The notes below the pieces were generated by a model. It was not told the DNA's origin and searched no databases. It saw nothing but the letters and a program-made list of their open reading frames with translations. The translations under genes and the position numbers were made by a program. Positions 8,625-17,688 of a stretch of DNA of 64,000 nt are shown here, piece after piece. The stretch's first letter is position 1. Every line of letters starts with the position of its first letter. This DNA is from Pseudoalteromonas luteoviolacea DSM 6061 (lineage in GTDB: Bacteria; Pseudomonadota; Gammaproteobacteria; Enterobacterales; Alteromonadaceae): NCBI RefSeq assembly GCF_001625655.1, contig NZ_AUYB01000125.1, positions 1 through 64,000 on the forward strand. Direction: 5' to 3'.

Positions 8625-9635
8625 ATGAAAAGAAAAAAAATCTATATTGCCTACACTGGCGGTACAATTGGTATGAAACAATCCAGCAAAGGCTATGTGC
8701 CGGTTGCAGGTTACCTGACAGAAACAGTGAAAAATAACGCCGAATTCACACGAGAGGAAATGCCGTTATTTGATATTCACGAATATTGCCCACTTATTGA
8801 TTCTTCGGATATGTCACCTAAACACTGGCAGCTTATCGCAGAGGACATCAAATCTAAATACAACGATTACGACGGCTTTGTTGTGCTTCATGGCACAGAT
8901 ACGATGGCATACACCGCCTCTGCCCTTTCTTTTATGTTTGAAAATTTAACGAAGCCTGTGATTGTGACTGGTTCGCAAATTCCGCTATCTCAATTAAGGT
9001 CTGATGGTCAAGTTAACTTGCTTAATGCAATGTACCTCGCAGCCAACTATCCAATAGCTGAAGTCAGTCTCTTTTTTAACAACAAACTTTTCAGAGGAAA
9101 TCGCGCCTTAAAAGCCCATGCCGACGGTTTTGACGCATTTGCTTCACCGAACTTGCCACCACTTGCACAAGTGGGGATCAACATTCAACTACAAGAGGGT
9201 AAGCTAAGCCCTTATGTTGACCAAGACTTAGATGTGACCTCGATTCAATCTCAACCAATTGCCGTGTTACACCTTTACCCGGGCATAAGTGCAGCAATGG
9301 TCGAAAATGTGCTATCCAGTGACGTTAAAGCGCTTATCTTATTGAGCTTTGGAGTGGGTAATGCTCCTCAGCAAGAAAGCATATTGAACGCCTTAAAAGC
9401 AGCTTCTGACCGTGGGGTTGTAATCGTTAATCTGACACAATGCTTGCAAGGACAGGTAAATATGGGTGGCTATGCAACGGGTAATGCACTTCTAAACTGC
9501 GGTGTGATCAGCGGTTATGATATGACACTAGAAGCCTGTTTAACAAAATTACACTATTTGTTTAGTCAGGATCTAGAACTTGAAACAATCCGTCATTTAA
9601 TGCAAGACAACTTGCGTGGGGAATTGACTCGTTAA
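8625..9635 (+). CDS. ansA: L-asparaginase, type I (cytoplasmic)
   Basis: A 336-residue enzyme that hydrolyses asparagine to aspartate and ammonia. Length and sequence track E. coli AnsA (338) from the first residues: KKIYIAYTGGTIGMKQ with nucleophile Thr14, and HGTDTMAYTASALSF with the second Thr/Asp pair. It ends in DNLRGELTR as expected. There is no signal peptide, which fits the cytoplasmic type. The start is awkward: the ATG at 8625 is where homology begins, but it has no Shine-Dalgarno sequence and directly follows a hairpin. An in-frame ATG at 8559 with AAGG close upstream would add 22 residues encoded through the hairpin. Confidence 0.95.
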   Translation: MKRKKIYIAYTGGTIGMKQSSKGYVPVAGYLTETVKNNAEFTREEMPLFDIHEYCPLIDSSDMSPKHWQLIAEDIKSKYNDYDGFVVLHGTDTMAYTASALSFMFENLTKPVIVTGSQIPLSQLRSDGQVNLLNAMYLAANYPIAEVSLFFNNKLFRGNRALKAHADGFDAFASPNLPPLAQVGINIQLQEGKLSPYVDQDLDVTSIQSQPIAVLHLYPGISAAMVENVLSSDVKALILLSFGVGNAPQQESILNALKAASDRGVVIVNLTQCLQGQVNMGGYATGNALLNCGVISGYDMTLEACLTKLHYLFSQDLELETIRHLMQDNLRGELTR

Positions 9636-9720
9636 CGACGCTTAGCTATTGATTGTATTACTCTCTCCTAAATAAGTTTGAAAAGTATTAATACTATTTA
9701 GGCCGGGTCAGAGCAAAATA

Positions 9721-9746
9721 AAAAGGCCACTTCATGTGGCCTTTTT
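9721..9746. terminator. Bidirectional terminator between ansA and gnd
   Basis: GGCCAC (9725-9730) pairs with GTGGCC (9736-9741), flanked by AAAA on the left and TTTTT on the right. It sits between convergent ansA and gnd and can serve both. Confidence 0.85.
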
Positions 9747-9757
9747 ACTCAACTGCG

Positions 9758-11131
9758 TTATCTAACTTTCTCAGGTAGATCAACTAAGTCTGTTAGATGA
9801 GATGTCTCACCGCTGTGAGTCTTAATGCCATGCTCTCCAAAGTAGTCTCGCTGAGCTTGCACTAAGTGTCCATTACTAGGCGTACTCAATGTTGCAATAT
9901 ACGTTTGGGTTGACGCCAATACTGGAAACGCTAAACCCGTTTGAATTGCCTGACCTGTAATGCTTCTCAAAGCATTCGCTTCATGCTCTAAGGTATCAAT
10001 AAAATCAACACCTTTTGCTATATCATCCAAGTAATCAGCACGGATAATACAACCAGCTCTCCACGTTTGTAGTGTTTTGGCAAGATCTACTTTCCATTGA
10101 TGTGAACGAGAAGCACCTTTAATTAGTGCTAGACCTTGGCGGTAGCATAACAAACTTGCAAAATAGAACGCTGATTTAAGCTCGTCTAGGTCAATATCAA
10201 CTTTGTTGGTTTGCTTAGCCTGATACGTCATTTCTTTAGCAGCTAGCGTGCTAATTGTATTTGTTAAATGGCGTGCTTGAACCGCTGCAACAAGTGAAGG
10301 TACAGCGATACCCAATTCTAATGCATTTTGAGCAGTCCACAAACCTGTGCCTTTTGCACCTACTTTGTTGTCAATAAGGTCAACCAATGGTGTCTGTTCA
10401 TTATCCTCTAAGCTCAAAATATGACGAGAGATAGATAACAAATAGCTATTCAATTCGCCTTCTGACCATGACTCAAATACAGCTGCCACTTCTTTTGGCG
10501 AGCGCCCAGTACCAATTCTTAGTAAGTGATAGATTTCTGCAATTAGCTGCATCAAAGCGTATTCAATGCCATTGTGGACCATTTTTACAAAATGACCGCT
10601 AGCAGACTGGCCAACACGTGCAAAACAAGATTCATCATTGTAACTTGCTGCAACTTTTTCAAACCATGGAACTAAACGTTCCCATCCACCTTCTGAACCA
10701 CTGGCCATCATTGCAGGGCCGTGGCGTGCGCCTTCAGCTCCACCTGAAATGCCCATAGTCGCAAACTCAAATTTATTTTGATATTTAAGTTTGCGAGCAA
10801 TACCGTCTTTGTAGTTACTGTTACCACAATCAACAATGATATCGCCTTTTGACACGCCGGCTTCAATCAATTCATTACATACGGTATCAACCAACTCACC
10901 AGCTGGTACTAACAATAATACTGAACGAGGAGGCTCAAGCCTTTTAACCATATCACCGAGATCCGATACGATATGGAGACGCTCTTCTACACCCAACGCC
11001 TGCGCACAGCTGATAAGTTCAGCACCAGCGTCTGGATTTTTATCATAGGCGACTAACGTCATACCTTTCTCAATTAAGTTAAGTGCGAGGTTTTTACCCA
11101 TCACACCTAAACCAACTAATGCAACTTGCAT
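9758..11131 (-). CDS. gnd: 6-phosphogluconate dehydrogenase, decarboxylating
   Basis: A 457-residue pentose phosphate pathway enzyme: 6-phosphogluconate plus NADP gives ribulose-5-phosphate, CO2 and NADPH. The N-terminal dinucleotide fold has GLGVMGKNLALN; the substrate region has GISGGAEGARHGP and VKMVHNGIEYALMQ; and the helical C-terminal domain has WRAGCIIRADYL. The start is the ATG ending at 11131, preceded by GAGGAGG at ideal spacing; the frame stays open further upstream without better support. It is divergent from pykA across a 435-bp gap that contains a perfect operator-like palindrome. Confidence 0.95.
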   Translation of the reverse strand: MQVALVGLGVMGKNLALNLIEKGMTLVAYDKNPDAGAELISCAQALGVEERLHIVSDLGDMVKRLEPPRSVLLLVPAGELVDTVCNELIEAGVSKGDIIVDCGNSNYKDGIARKLKYQNKFEFATMGISGGAEGARHGPAMMASGSEGGWERLVPWFEKVAASYNDESCFARVGQSASGHFVKMVHNGIEYALMQLIAEIYHLLRIGTGRSPKEVAAVFESWSEGELNSYLLSISRHILSLEDNEQTPLVDLIDNKVGAKGTGLWTAQNALELGIAVPSLVAAVQARHLTNTISTLAAKEMTYQAKQTNKVDIDLDELKSAFYFASLLCYRQGLALIKGASRSHQWKVDLAKTLQTWRAGCIIRADYLDDIAKGVDFIDTLEHEANALRSITGQAIQTGLAFPVLASTQTYIATLSTPSNGHLVQAQRDYFGEHGIKTHSGETSHLTDLVDLPEKVR

Positions 11132-11376
11132 TAAGTTTCCTCCTCGGTAACAACCACACTTTAATTCGTTCACACGATGTCGAGTACATTATACCTGAGC
11201 TACATTCAATGTGCTGCTCTGGCCACTCTTAATTACTAAGCTGTTCAAAGTTTAGTACTAATTCACTGATAACACGCCTCAGCTCAAGCAAAAAATTTTG
11301 CCTTACACACTGGCTGAATGCATTATAAGTCAGAGTGTTAATAAAAATCTTATATAACTCTTAGATTGACGACTCC

Positions 11377-11390
11377 TGACACCGGTGTCA
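11377..11390. promoter_or_regulatory. LacI-family-type operator palindrome (candidate)
   Basis: TGACACCGGTGTCA is a perfect 14-base palindrome with the central CCGG typical of LacI/GalR-family operators. It lies between divergent gnd and pykA, 176 bases from the pykA ATG and 245 from the gnd ATG. No LacI-family gene is in the window, so the regulator is unidentified. The rest of this 435-bp gap is AT-rich and must hold both promoters. Confidence 0.5.
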
Positions 11391-11566
11391 TAATCACGTC
11401 ATACAGATCATATAATTTAATTTGTGTATGAAAAAGGGTTAATAGGCAAAACTTTACAGAAAAGCGCGAATATATGACATTATTTAGTTAAACACGCTTT
11501 AAATGCCTATTTTTCAACCTACTTTTCGAAAAAGATGTTAGCAAGAACAGCCTACAGGAGAATCTG

Positions 11567-13000
11567 ATGCTTAGACGCACAAAAATAGTTGCCACATTGG
11601 GACCAGCTACAGATAGAGATAATAATTTAGAAAAAATCATACGCGCCGGTGCTAATGTAGTACGACTAAACTTTTCCCACGGGGTGGCGCAAGATCACAA
11701 AGACAGAGCCGAAGCTGTTCGAGAAATTGCGAAAAGATTAGACAAGCATGTTGCTATTCTTGCAGATTTGCAAGGGCCGAAAATACGAGTTTCTACCTTC
11801 GCAGAAGGTAAAGTTAATTTAGAAGTGGGTGCTAAGTTTACACTAGACGCCGAGCTGGGTTTAGGTGAAGGCACCGTTGAGTCTGTTGGTATTGATTACA
11901 AAGAGCTACCACAGGATGTACAAACAGGAGATTTACTACTTCTAAATGACGGCCTTATTCAGCTTACGGTTGAAGATGTTGTTGGACAAAAAGTAAATTG
12001 TACTGTAACCGTTGGTGGCGTTTTATCTAACAACAAAGGAATTAACCGCTTGGGCGGTGGTTTGACAGCTCCGGCGTTTACAGATAAAGACAAGCAAGAT
12101 CTAATCACAGCAACTGAGATTGGTGTTGATTACATTGCGGTTTCGTTCCCTCGTAGTGGTGACGATATGCGTTATGTGCGCAGTCTTGCTGAGAGAGCAG
12201 GTTCAAACGCACAGCTTTTATCAAAAATTGAACGTGCTGAAGCTGTTGAAACAATTGAAGCGATTGATGACATTGTTTTAGCATCAGACGCTGTTATGGT
12301 TGCACGTGGTGACTTAGGTGTTGAAATTGGTGATGCTGCACTAGTTGGTAAGCAAAAGCAAATTATTAGCCGAGCGCGTTCTTTAAATAGAACTGTTATT
12401 ACAGCGACGCAGATGATGGAATCAATGATTGACAATCCAATGCCAACACGTGCAGAGGTCATGGACGTTGCTAACGCAGTGTTAGATGGTACAGATGCAG
12501 TAATGCTATCCGCAGAAACAGCCGCTGGTGATTACCCAGAAGAAACGGTAGCAACAATGGCACGTGTTTGCCTTGGTGCAGAGTCGCAACCTGAAACGCA
12601 TATTTCTAAACACCGACTAGATAGCATGTTCTCTGATACATCAGAAACATTGGCACTTTCTGCGATGTACGCAGCAAACCACTTAGACTCAGTAAAAGCA
12701 ATTGTCGCTCTGACAGAGTCTGGTAATACTTCTAAGCTTATGTCTAGAATCAGTTCTGGCTTGCCTATCTTCTCACTTTCTCGTCATCGTTCAACACTTG
12801 GACAAACTGCGCTCTATCGTGGTGTTTATCCAGTATACTTTGACTCAACAAGCTGTACTGCTGAGTCTCTTGTTCGTGACGCGCTAAATACACTAGTTGA
12901 AAGTGGTTCGCTAGAGAAAGGCGATACAGTGATTCTTACGCACGGTGACTTAATGGAAACAATTGGCGCTACCAATACAATGAAAATCGTCACCGTTTAA
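11567..13000 (+). CDS. pykA: Pyruvate kinase (PykA type)
   Basis: A 477-residue glycolytic enzyme (phosphoenolpyruvate plus ADP to pyruvate plus ATP). Sequence and length match E. coli PykA (480) far better than PykF: it starts LRRTKIVATLGPATDRDNN and has NFSHG, ILADLQGPKIRVSTF, the metal and substrate loop MVARGDLGVEIG, TQMMESMI, and DGTDAVMLSAETAAG. The ATG at 11567 follows AGGAGAATCTG. A strong terminator follows at 13027-13053. A HexR-type or LacI-type regulator would be expected from related genomes, but only the palindrome at 11377 is clear. Confidence 0.97.
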   Translation: MLRRTKIVATLGPATDRDNNLEKIIRAGANVVRLNFSHGVAQDHKDRAEAVREIAKRLDKHVAILADLQGPKIRVSTFAEGKVNLEVGAKFTLDAELGLGEGTVESVGIDYKELPQDVQTGDLLLLNDGLIQLTVEDVVGQKVNCTVTVGGVLSNNKGINRLGGGLTAPAFTDKDKQDLITATEIGVDYIAVSFPRSGDDMRYVRSLAERAGSNAQLLSKIERAEAVETIEAIDDIVLASDAVMVARGDLGVEIGDAALVGKQKQIISRARSLNRTVITATQMMESMIDNPMPTRAEVMDVANAVLDGTDAVMLSAETAAGDYPEETVATMARVCLGAESQPETHISKHRLDSMFSDTSETLALSAMYAANHLDSVKAIVALTESGNTSKLMSRISSGLPIFSLSRHRSTLGQTALYRGVYPVYFDSTSCTAESLVRDALNTLVESGSLEKGDTVILTHGDLMETIGATNTMKIVTV

Positions 13001-13026
13001 GCGCATATTTTAGTACAAATAAATAC

Positions 13027-13053
13027 AGCCCAACATAAGTGTTGGGCTTTTTT
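13027..13053 (+). terminator. pykA terminator
   Basis: AGCCCAAC (13027-13034) pairs with GTTGGGCT (13041-13048) over a 6-nt loop, followed by five T residues. It lies just after the pykA stop. Confidence 0.88.
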
Positions 13054-13085
13054 GTAGCCAGACTAAAATACGTTAAAGACTAAAT

Positions 13086-13910
13086 TTAGCTAGCCAATGC
13101 AGACTTAACCTTGTCTCGGTAACTGCGGCTAACTTTTAATTCTTGGCCGTTATCTAGAACCAATAAATATTCACCGCTACTTTGTGTAACTAGCTTGCTT
13201 ATCTGCCCAGTATTAACAATCGCCGAACGGTGAACTCGAACAAATAGCTTCGGATCGAGTTCTTGTTCAAGTTCTTTCATCGTTTTTCTTAGAATGTGAG
13301 TTTGGCCATCTGCGCAATGAAGACACATGTAATCGCCAGCAGCATCAATCCATTGAATCGTTGCTGTAGACACTCTGATAATTTCACCCTGCTCTTTCAC
13401 CGCTAGCGATTCTGGAAATTTTTTATCTTCAATCACGTCGCCAGTTGCTAGTTTCTTGAGTATCTCTTCGCAGTTATTGCCAGTGATCCCTGCGACAAAG
13501 CTCGCAAGCTTTTTCTTATGGGCATTATCTTGTTGGGTTTTTAGATAGCTCTGCACTTTTTCAATCGCCTGTTTTAGTCTGTTGTCATCTACTGGTTTGA
13601 GAATGTAATCCAGAGCGTGAATTTCAAACGCCTTTACAGCGTAGTGGTCGAAAGCCGTAACAAAAACTATCGCCGGTAGGGGTTTAACACTTTCACTCAA
13701 GGTTCTAGCGACCTCAAAGCCATTCATGCCAGGCATTTGGATATCTAAAAAGACCAAATCAATATCTTGCTGTTGGCATAATTCAATGGCTTTTTGTCCA
13801 CCATTACAAAGCTCAATTACTTCTATTTCTTCAAAATCTTTTAGTCTGACGGCCAACCCTTTTCTGGCTAACGGCTCATCATCAACAATTAGCGTTTTAA
13901 TCTTGCTCAT
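13086..13910 (-). CDS. LytTR-family response regulator
   Basis: A 274-residue response regulator of the LytR/AlgR type. The receiver domain has acidic residues Asp10/Asp11, phospho-acceptor Asp56 in VFLDIQMPG, and Lys in DYILKPVDD. The C-terminal LytTR DNA-binding domain (about residues 175-272) has LRKTMKELEQELDPKLFVRVHRS and a final KVSRSYRDKVK. The start is the ATG ending at 13910, 4 nt after the stop of the histidine kinase gene upstream, so the pair is co-transcribed and probably translationally coupled. The target is unknown; the pair is divergent from a TonB-dependent siderophore receptor at 15361. Confidence 0.93.
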   Translation of the reverse strand: MSKIKTLIVDDEPLARKGLAVRLKDFEEIEVIELCNGGQKAIELCQQQDIDLVFLDIQMPGMNGFEVARTLSESVKPLPAIVFVTAFDHYAVKAFEIHALDYILKPVDDNRLKQAIEKVQSYLKTQQDNAHKKKLASFVAGITGNNCEEILKKLATGDVIEDKKFPESLAVKEQGEIIRVSTATIQWIDAAGDYMCLHCADGQTHILRKTMKELEQELDPKLFVRVHRSAIVNTGQISKLVTQSSGEYLLVLDNGQELKVSRSYRDKVKSALAS

Positions 13911-13914
13911 TACT

Positions 13915-14991
13915 TCACTTCTCGGCCTTTTCAAACGGAACTCGTATATTAGCCTTCAACCCTGAAGGCGTATTATTTGACAGCACAAACGAAAAATTAT
14001 TTTCGTACAGTGTTTTTAATCTATCTTGTGTATTTGCGATACCAACGCCACCAGCACTCCTCAACTGCCCATTGTTTAATTCTGCACCGGGCCCATTGTC
14101 TCCAACTTCTAACAATAGCTCATTGGCAAATACTTGTGCTTTAATTTCTATCTTGCCGCCCTCATCCATATGCGCAATAGCATATTTAATCGAGTTTTCT
14201 ATAAGCGGCTGTAATATTAAGCTTGGTACTAATGCTTCTTTGGCTTGCTCAGTGATATCTAGATCTATCGCCAAACGCTCATCAAATCTAACTTTCTCTA
14301 TTTCTAGATACAATTTTAATGCATGAAGTTCCTGCTCAAGTGGCACTTTCTTAATCGGATCGGTATTTAATGTATAACGTAAGAAATCACTTAGCCTTGA
14401 CACCATTTGATTGGCATCTTTGTTTTCTTCAACTAAAACGAGTGTCGAAATTGCATTCAAAGTGTTAAACAAAAAATGTGGATTAAGCTGATAGCGCAAC
14501 ATTTTTAGCTGTGCCTCATGCGCCATGGTATTTGCCTTTAGCGCTTTTTGGCGCTCACTTTGTAACAATTGATAATACTTAATACCAAAGTACAACCCAC
14601 TCCAACATAAAACAATATAAACTGAATCTAAACCTTGTTGCAGGTAGTAAAACCACTCGTCTGGACGATACCCATGCCGGTAAATTTCCCATAGGTTGTA
14701 TTTTTGAACAACAGACCAAAGCGTACCTGTGATGTAGGACACACTAAAGACAACAAAAATAAGTATCCAAGGTTTCGCATTCCAAACCCGACGATACAAG
14801 TACCTAAGTGGCACTGTCATTAAACAACCAGCGTAAGCATTGAGTACTATCACAAACACGTAGATATCACGCATTTCAAATACTTTGGAACCAATATAAT
14901 TTACCAGCGCGTAACCAATCCACCCTGATATTTGCAGTACCCAAAAAAATCTTTGTCTATTATCGACGAGAGCTTGCCAGTTCAAATTCAC
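13915..14991 (-). CDS. LytS-like sensor histidine kinase (His_kinase family)
   Basis: A membrane sensor kinase of about 358 residues. Four hydrophobic segments fill the N-terminal half. Then comes the His_kinase motif LKMLRYQLNPHFLFNTLNAIS with the phosphorylated His before FLFN, followed by a GHKL ATPase domain (QPLIENSIKYAI, GDNGPGA, GGVGIANTQDRL). No extracytoplasmic sensor domain is visible, so the stimulus is probably sensed in the membrane. I prefer the GTG ending at 14991, which has AGAGGT just upstream; in-frame ATGs reach back to 15081. It sits immediately upstream of its LytTR partner. Confidence 0.9.
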   Translation of the reverse strand: MNLNWQALVDNRQRFFWVLQISGWIGYALVNYIGSKVFEMRDIYVFVIVLNAYAGCLMTVPLRYLYRRVWNAKPWILIFVVFSVSYITGTLWSVVQKYNLWEIYRHGYRPDEWFYYLQQGLDSVYIVLCWSGLYFGIKYYQLLQSERQKALKANTMAHEAQLKMLRYQLNPHFLFNTLNAISTLVLVEENKDANQMVSRLSDFLRYTLNTDPIKKVPLEQELHALKLYLEIEKVRFDERLAIDLDITEQAKEALVPSLILQPLIENSIKYAIAHMDEGGKIEIKAQVFANELLLEVGDNGPGAELNNGQLRSAGGVGIANTQDRLKTLYENNFSFVLSNNTPSGLKANIRVPFEKAEK

Positions 14992-15303
14992 ATATACCTC
15001 TTGTAACCTACCTCGATTATATCCCATAGGGTTTGAGATAGGCACTACCAATAGTCTTGTATTTCCTCCGGTTAACCGCAAATTCGCACTTGCAGTTTAA
15101 TCATTAAGAGCTGCTTTAAAGGGCAATTACAGATTGGCTTTTATTGAATTCTATGCCGCCTTCAAAAGCGACTTAGCGACTAACTATAAAAACCAAAGTA
15201 CCCATATAAGTACATTTGTAAACAGTAAAAACAGGGTTATGTTACTGATATTTATAAAGTAATAACAAACTGTATATAGACAAAAAACAGTCAATTTAAT
15301 TAT

Positions 15304-15318
15304 TGATAATAGTTCTCA
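15304..15318. promoter_or_regulatory. Fur-box candidate upstream of the siderophore receptor
   Basis: TGATAATAGTTCTCA matches the 7-1-7 Fur pattern TGATAATNATTATCA at 12 of 14 defined positions. It lies 43 bases upstream of the receptor ATG in an AT-rich promoter region, a usual place for iron-dependent repression. Confidence 0.6.
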
Positions 15319-15360
15319 CTTTCAATATCATTTGCGCAATAATTCTAATTAGGGAATAAC

Positions 15361-17550
15361 ATGCGCTCATTTAACAAAAAATATCCAACTCTTCTTTCAG
15401 CTGTCGCAATCGCTTTATCAAGCAATGCGCTAGCTGACGAAAATAAAAATAAAGATCTAGAAGTCATCGAAGTTAGCCCTAAGGGCTTAATTTCTTATGT
15501 CAGTGCAAGTGCATCAAAATCAGATGTACCAATTACTAAGACACCTGTATCGGTATCTGTTTTAACTGCACAACGTATTTCGGACCTAGGAGCCGAAACT
15601 CTTCAAGATGCGATAGGTTACGTTGCAGGTGTTTACAATGGCCCTTACGGTGTAGATACGCGCGGCGATTGGTCGAAAATTCGCGGTGTTGACCCACTTG
15701 TATACGTAGATGGTCTACAAATGCAATTTGGCCATTATAACAACACACGTGTAAACCCATACACTTTAGAGCGTGTAGAAATACTGAAGGGTCCATCTTC
15801 AGTGTTGTACGGTCAGGGTTCCACTGGTGGCATAGTTAACTCTGTTTCGAAACGCCCGCATGAAGAAACACAAGGCGAACTTTGGGCCCAAGTTGGAAAT
15901 TACGATAGGGTTCAAGTTGCTGGAGATTACAATACAGCATTTGGTGAAAATGATAGATTTCAAACACGCGTTGTAGGTGTTTACCGAGACAGTGGAACAC
16001 AAACTGACTTCGTAGATGACAACACGCTAGTTTTTGCACCAAGTTTTGCATGGGATATCAGTGACGATACTCGTCTGACTGTACTCGCTAATTTACAAAG
16101 AAATGAGTCTGGTTCATCCACTCAGTTCTTTCCACATGAGGGTACAATCAAACCTGCGCAATATGGGCAGATCCCAAGCGAAAGATTTGTCAGTGAACCA
16201 GGTTGGGACCGTTATGACACAGAGCAATTTGCGTTAACTGCCATTTTAGAACACAGTATTTCTGACAATACGCACATCAGTTGGTCCACTCGATTCAGTG
16301 ATAGTACTTCAGAATACCGCACAATTTTTTCTTGGCCGCCCAAATTTCAGCAAGACAAGCGATCAATCAGTCGTATCTATAGTATGACAGACGGTGATGC
16401 CACTAGCTTGCTAAGTGATATTCAAGTACATCAATATCTTGATTTTGGAAATCTAGAAATCAATTTGGTTGCGGGAATTGACTATCAAGATGCTAAAACT
16501 GATGCTGACACTCAACGCGGTGCAGTGAGCAGCCTCCTAGACTTATACAACCCAGTTTATGGTAAAGCAGAACCACTGCCCACGAAAGTGACCATTGATG
16601 CGCCAAATAAAGTCGACACGCAACTTGGTGGATATATCCAAGCAACATTTGAATATGGCGGATTTGTCGTCAATACGGCACTACGTCATGACAGCGTAGA
16701 TACTGAAACTTCAGGAAAATCTGATAGCCAAAGTGCCACTACTGGCCGTATAGGTGCATTATATCTGTTTGAAAATGGACTATCACCTTACGCTAGTTAT
16801 TCGGAGTCATTCCAACCTTTATACGACTTAAAACCACAAGGTGGCGCGTATAAGCCAAAAGAAGGTGAGCAATTTGAATATGGTGTTAAATATCAGCCGG
16901 CCGGTACTGAGCACCTAATTACCGCTAGTGTGTTCCACATTAAAGACAAAAACCATATTCGTCGCGTATCTCCTACATTGCACTTGCAAGATGGCGAAGT
17001 TTCGATTGATGGGTTTGAGTTAGAAGCTCAGTTAGAGTGGGAACATTTTGATGTATATGCGTCTTATGCTTATACAACAACTGAAAATGACACCACGCCA
17101 GAGTCTCCTGAGGCTATATTAGGAAGCGCTTTTGCTATTCAAGATCCTGAGCTAAGAGCAGCTGCCCTTCAAGGTGCTGTGGGCACAATTGCAACTGATG
17201 ACGCTCCTCTTTCTGCAACACCTGAACATTTGGCTTCAGTATGGGCTACGTATCGTGCAGACAACCTTGTTGAAGGTCTTAAATTTGGTGCAGGCATTCG
17301 CTATGTTGGTAAAACCTTTGATGGCAGTCGTTCGGTCACCGTAGGTGGGATCGATTACCATAAAGCACTTACGACGGAGAACTTCACACTTTACGATATG
17401 ATGATCGGCTATGATTTTGGTGACTATGAGTTAAGTCTAAACATCGACAATTTGACTGACAAGACAGTAATTACAAGTTGCTTAGTGCGTGGTGATTGCT
17501 TCTATGGACAGCGCCGTACTGTGACAGCTAACTTGAAGTATCGCTTTTAA
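15361..17550 (+). CDS. TonB-dependent siderophore receptor
   Basis: A 729-residue outer-membrane receptor of the ferrichrome/FhuA-like class. It has a signal peptide (about 1-25, ending SNALA), a plug domain (about 50-155: VPITKTPVSVSVLTAQ, GAETLQDAIGYVAGV, RGVDPLVYVDGLQMQF, VEILKGPSSVLYGQGSTGGIVN) and a beta-barrel ending in the aromatic residue of LKYRF. The NLTDK segment near the C-terminus is typical of the family. The ligand is probably an Fe(III)-siderophore. No biosynthesis or inner-membrane transport genes adjoin it, so it may take up a xenosiderophore. A Fur-like box precedes it, and the LytS/LytTR pair is divergent from it. Confidence 0.94.
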   Translation: MRSFNKKYPTLLSAVAIALSSNALADENKNKDLEVIEVSPKGLISYVSASASKSDVPITKTPVSVSVLTAQRISDLGAETLQDAIGYVAGVYNGPYGVDTRGDWSKIRGVDPLVYVDGLQMQFGHYNNTRVNPYTLERVEILKGPSSVLYGQGSTGGIVNSVSKRPHEETQGELWAQVGNYDRVQVAGDYNTAFGENDRFQTRVVGVYRDSGTQTDFVDDNTLVFAPSFAWDISDDTRLTVLANLQRNESGSSTQFFPHEGTIKPAQYGQIPSERFVSEPGWDRYDTEQFALTAILEHSISDNTHISWSTRFSDSTSEYRTIFSWPPKFQQDKRSISRIYSMTDGDATSLLSDIQVHQYLDFGNLEINLVAGIDYQDAKTDADTQRGAVSSLLDLYNPVYGKAEPLPTKVTIDAPNKVDTQLGGYIQATFEYGGFVVNTALRHDSVDTETSGKSDSQSATTGRIGALYLFENGLSPYASYSESFQPLYDLKPQGGAYKPKEGEQFEYGVKYQPAGTEHLITASVFHIKDKNHIRRVSPTLHLQDGEVSIDGFELEAQLEWEHFDVYASYAYTTTENDTTPESPEAILGSAFAIQDPELRAAALQGAVGTIATDDAPLSATPEHLASVWATYRADNLVEGLKFGAGIRYVGKTFDGSRSVTVGGIDYHKALTTENFTLYDMMIGYDFGDYELSLNIDNLTDKTVITSCLVRGDCFYGQRRTVTANLKYRF

Positions 17551-17631
17551 ACTAGGCTTAAGTAGTGGTGCCCAGTTATATGGGTGGCGTTCAAAACCTG
17601 GTAATTAAAAATCAAAAGAACAGCCAATAAA

Positions 17632-17657
17632 AAAGGCGACACGCTAGTGTCGCCTTT
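17632..17657. terminator. Bidirectional terminator between the TonB receptor and the subtilisin
   Basis: AAAGGCGACAC (17632-17642) pairs with GTGTCGCCTTT (17647-17657) over the loop GCTA. An A-rich left flank gives a U-tract for the minus-strand protease transcript. Confidence 0.85.
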
Positions 17658-17688
17658 AGCTCTACATCTCAATCATACAATAAGGAAA

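Noticed and set aside
11411..11425. TATAATTTAATTTGT upstream of pykA as a HexR site
   Set aside because: It matches the HexR palindrome TGTAATTAAATTACA at only about 10 of 15 positions and is poor in the right arm; AT-rich sequence gives such matches by chance.
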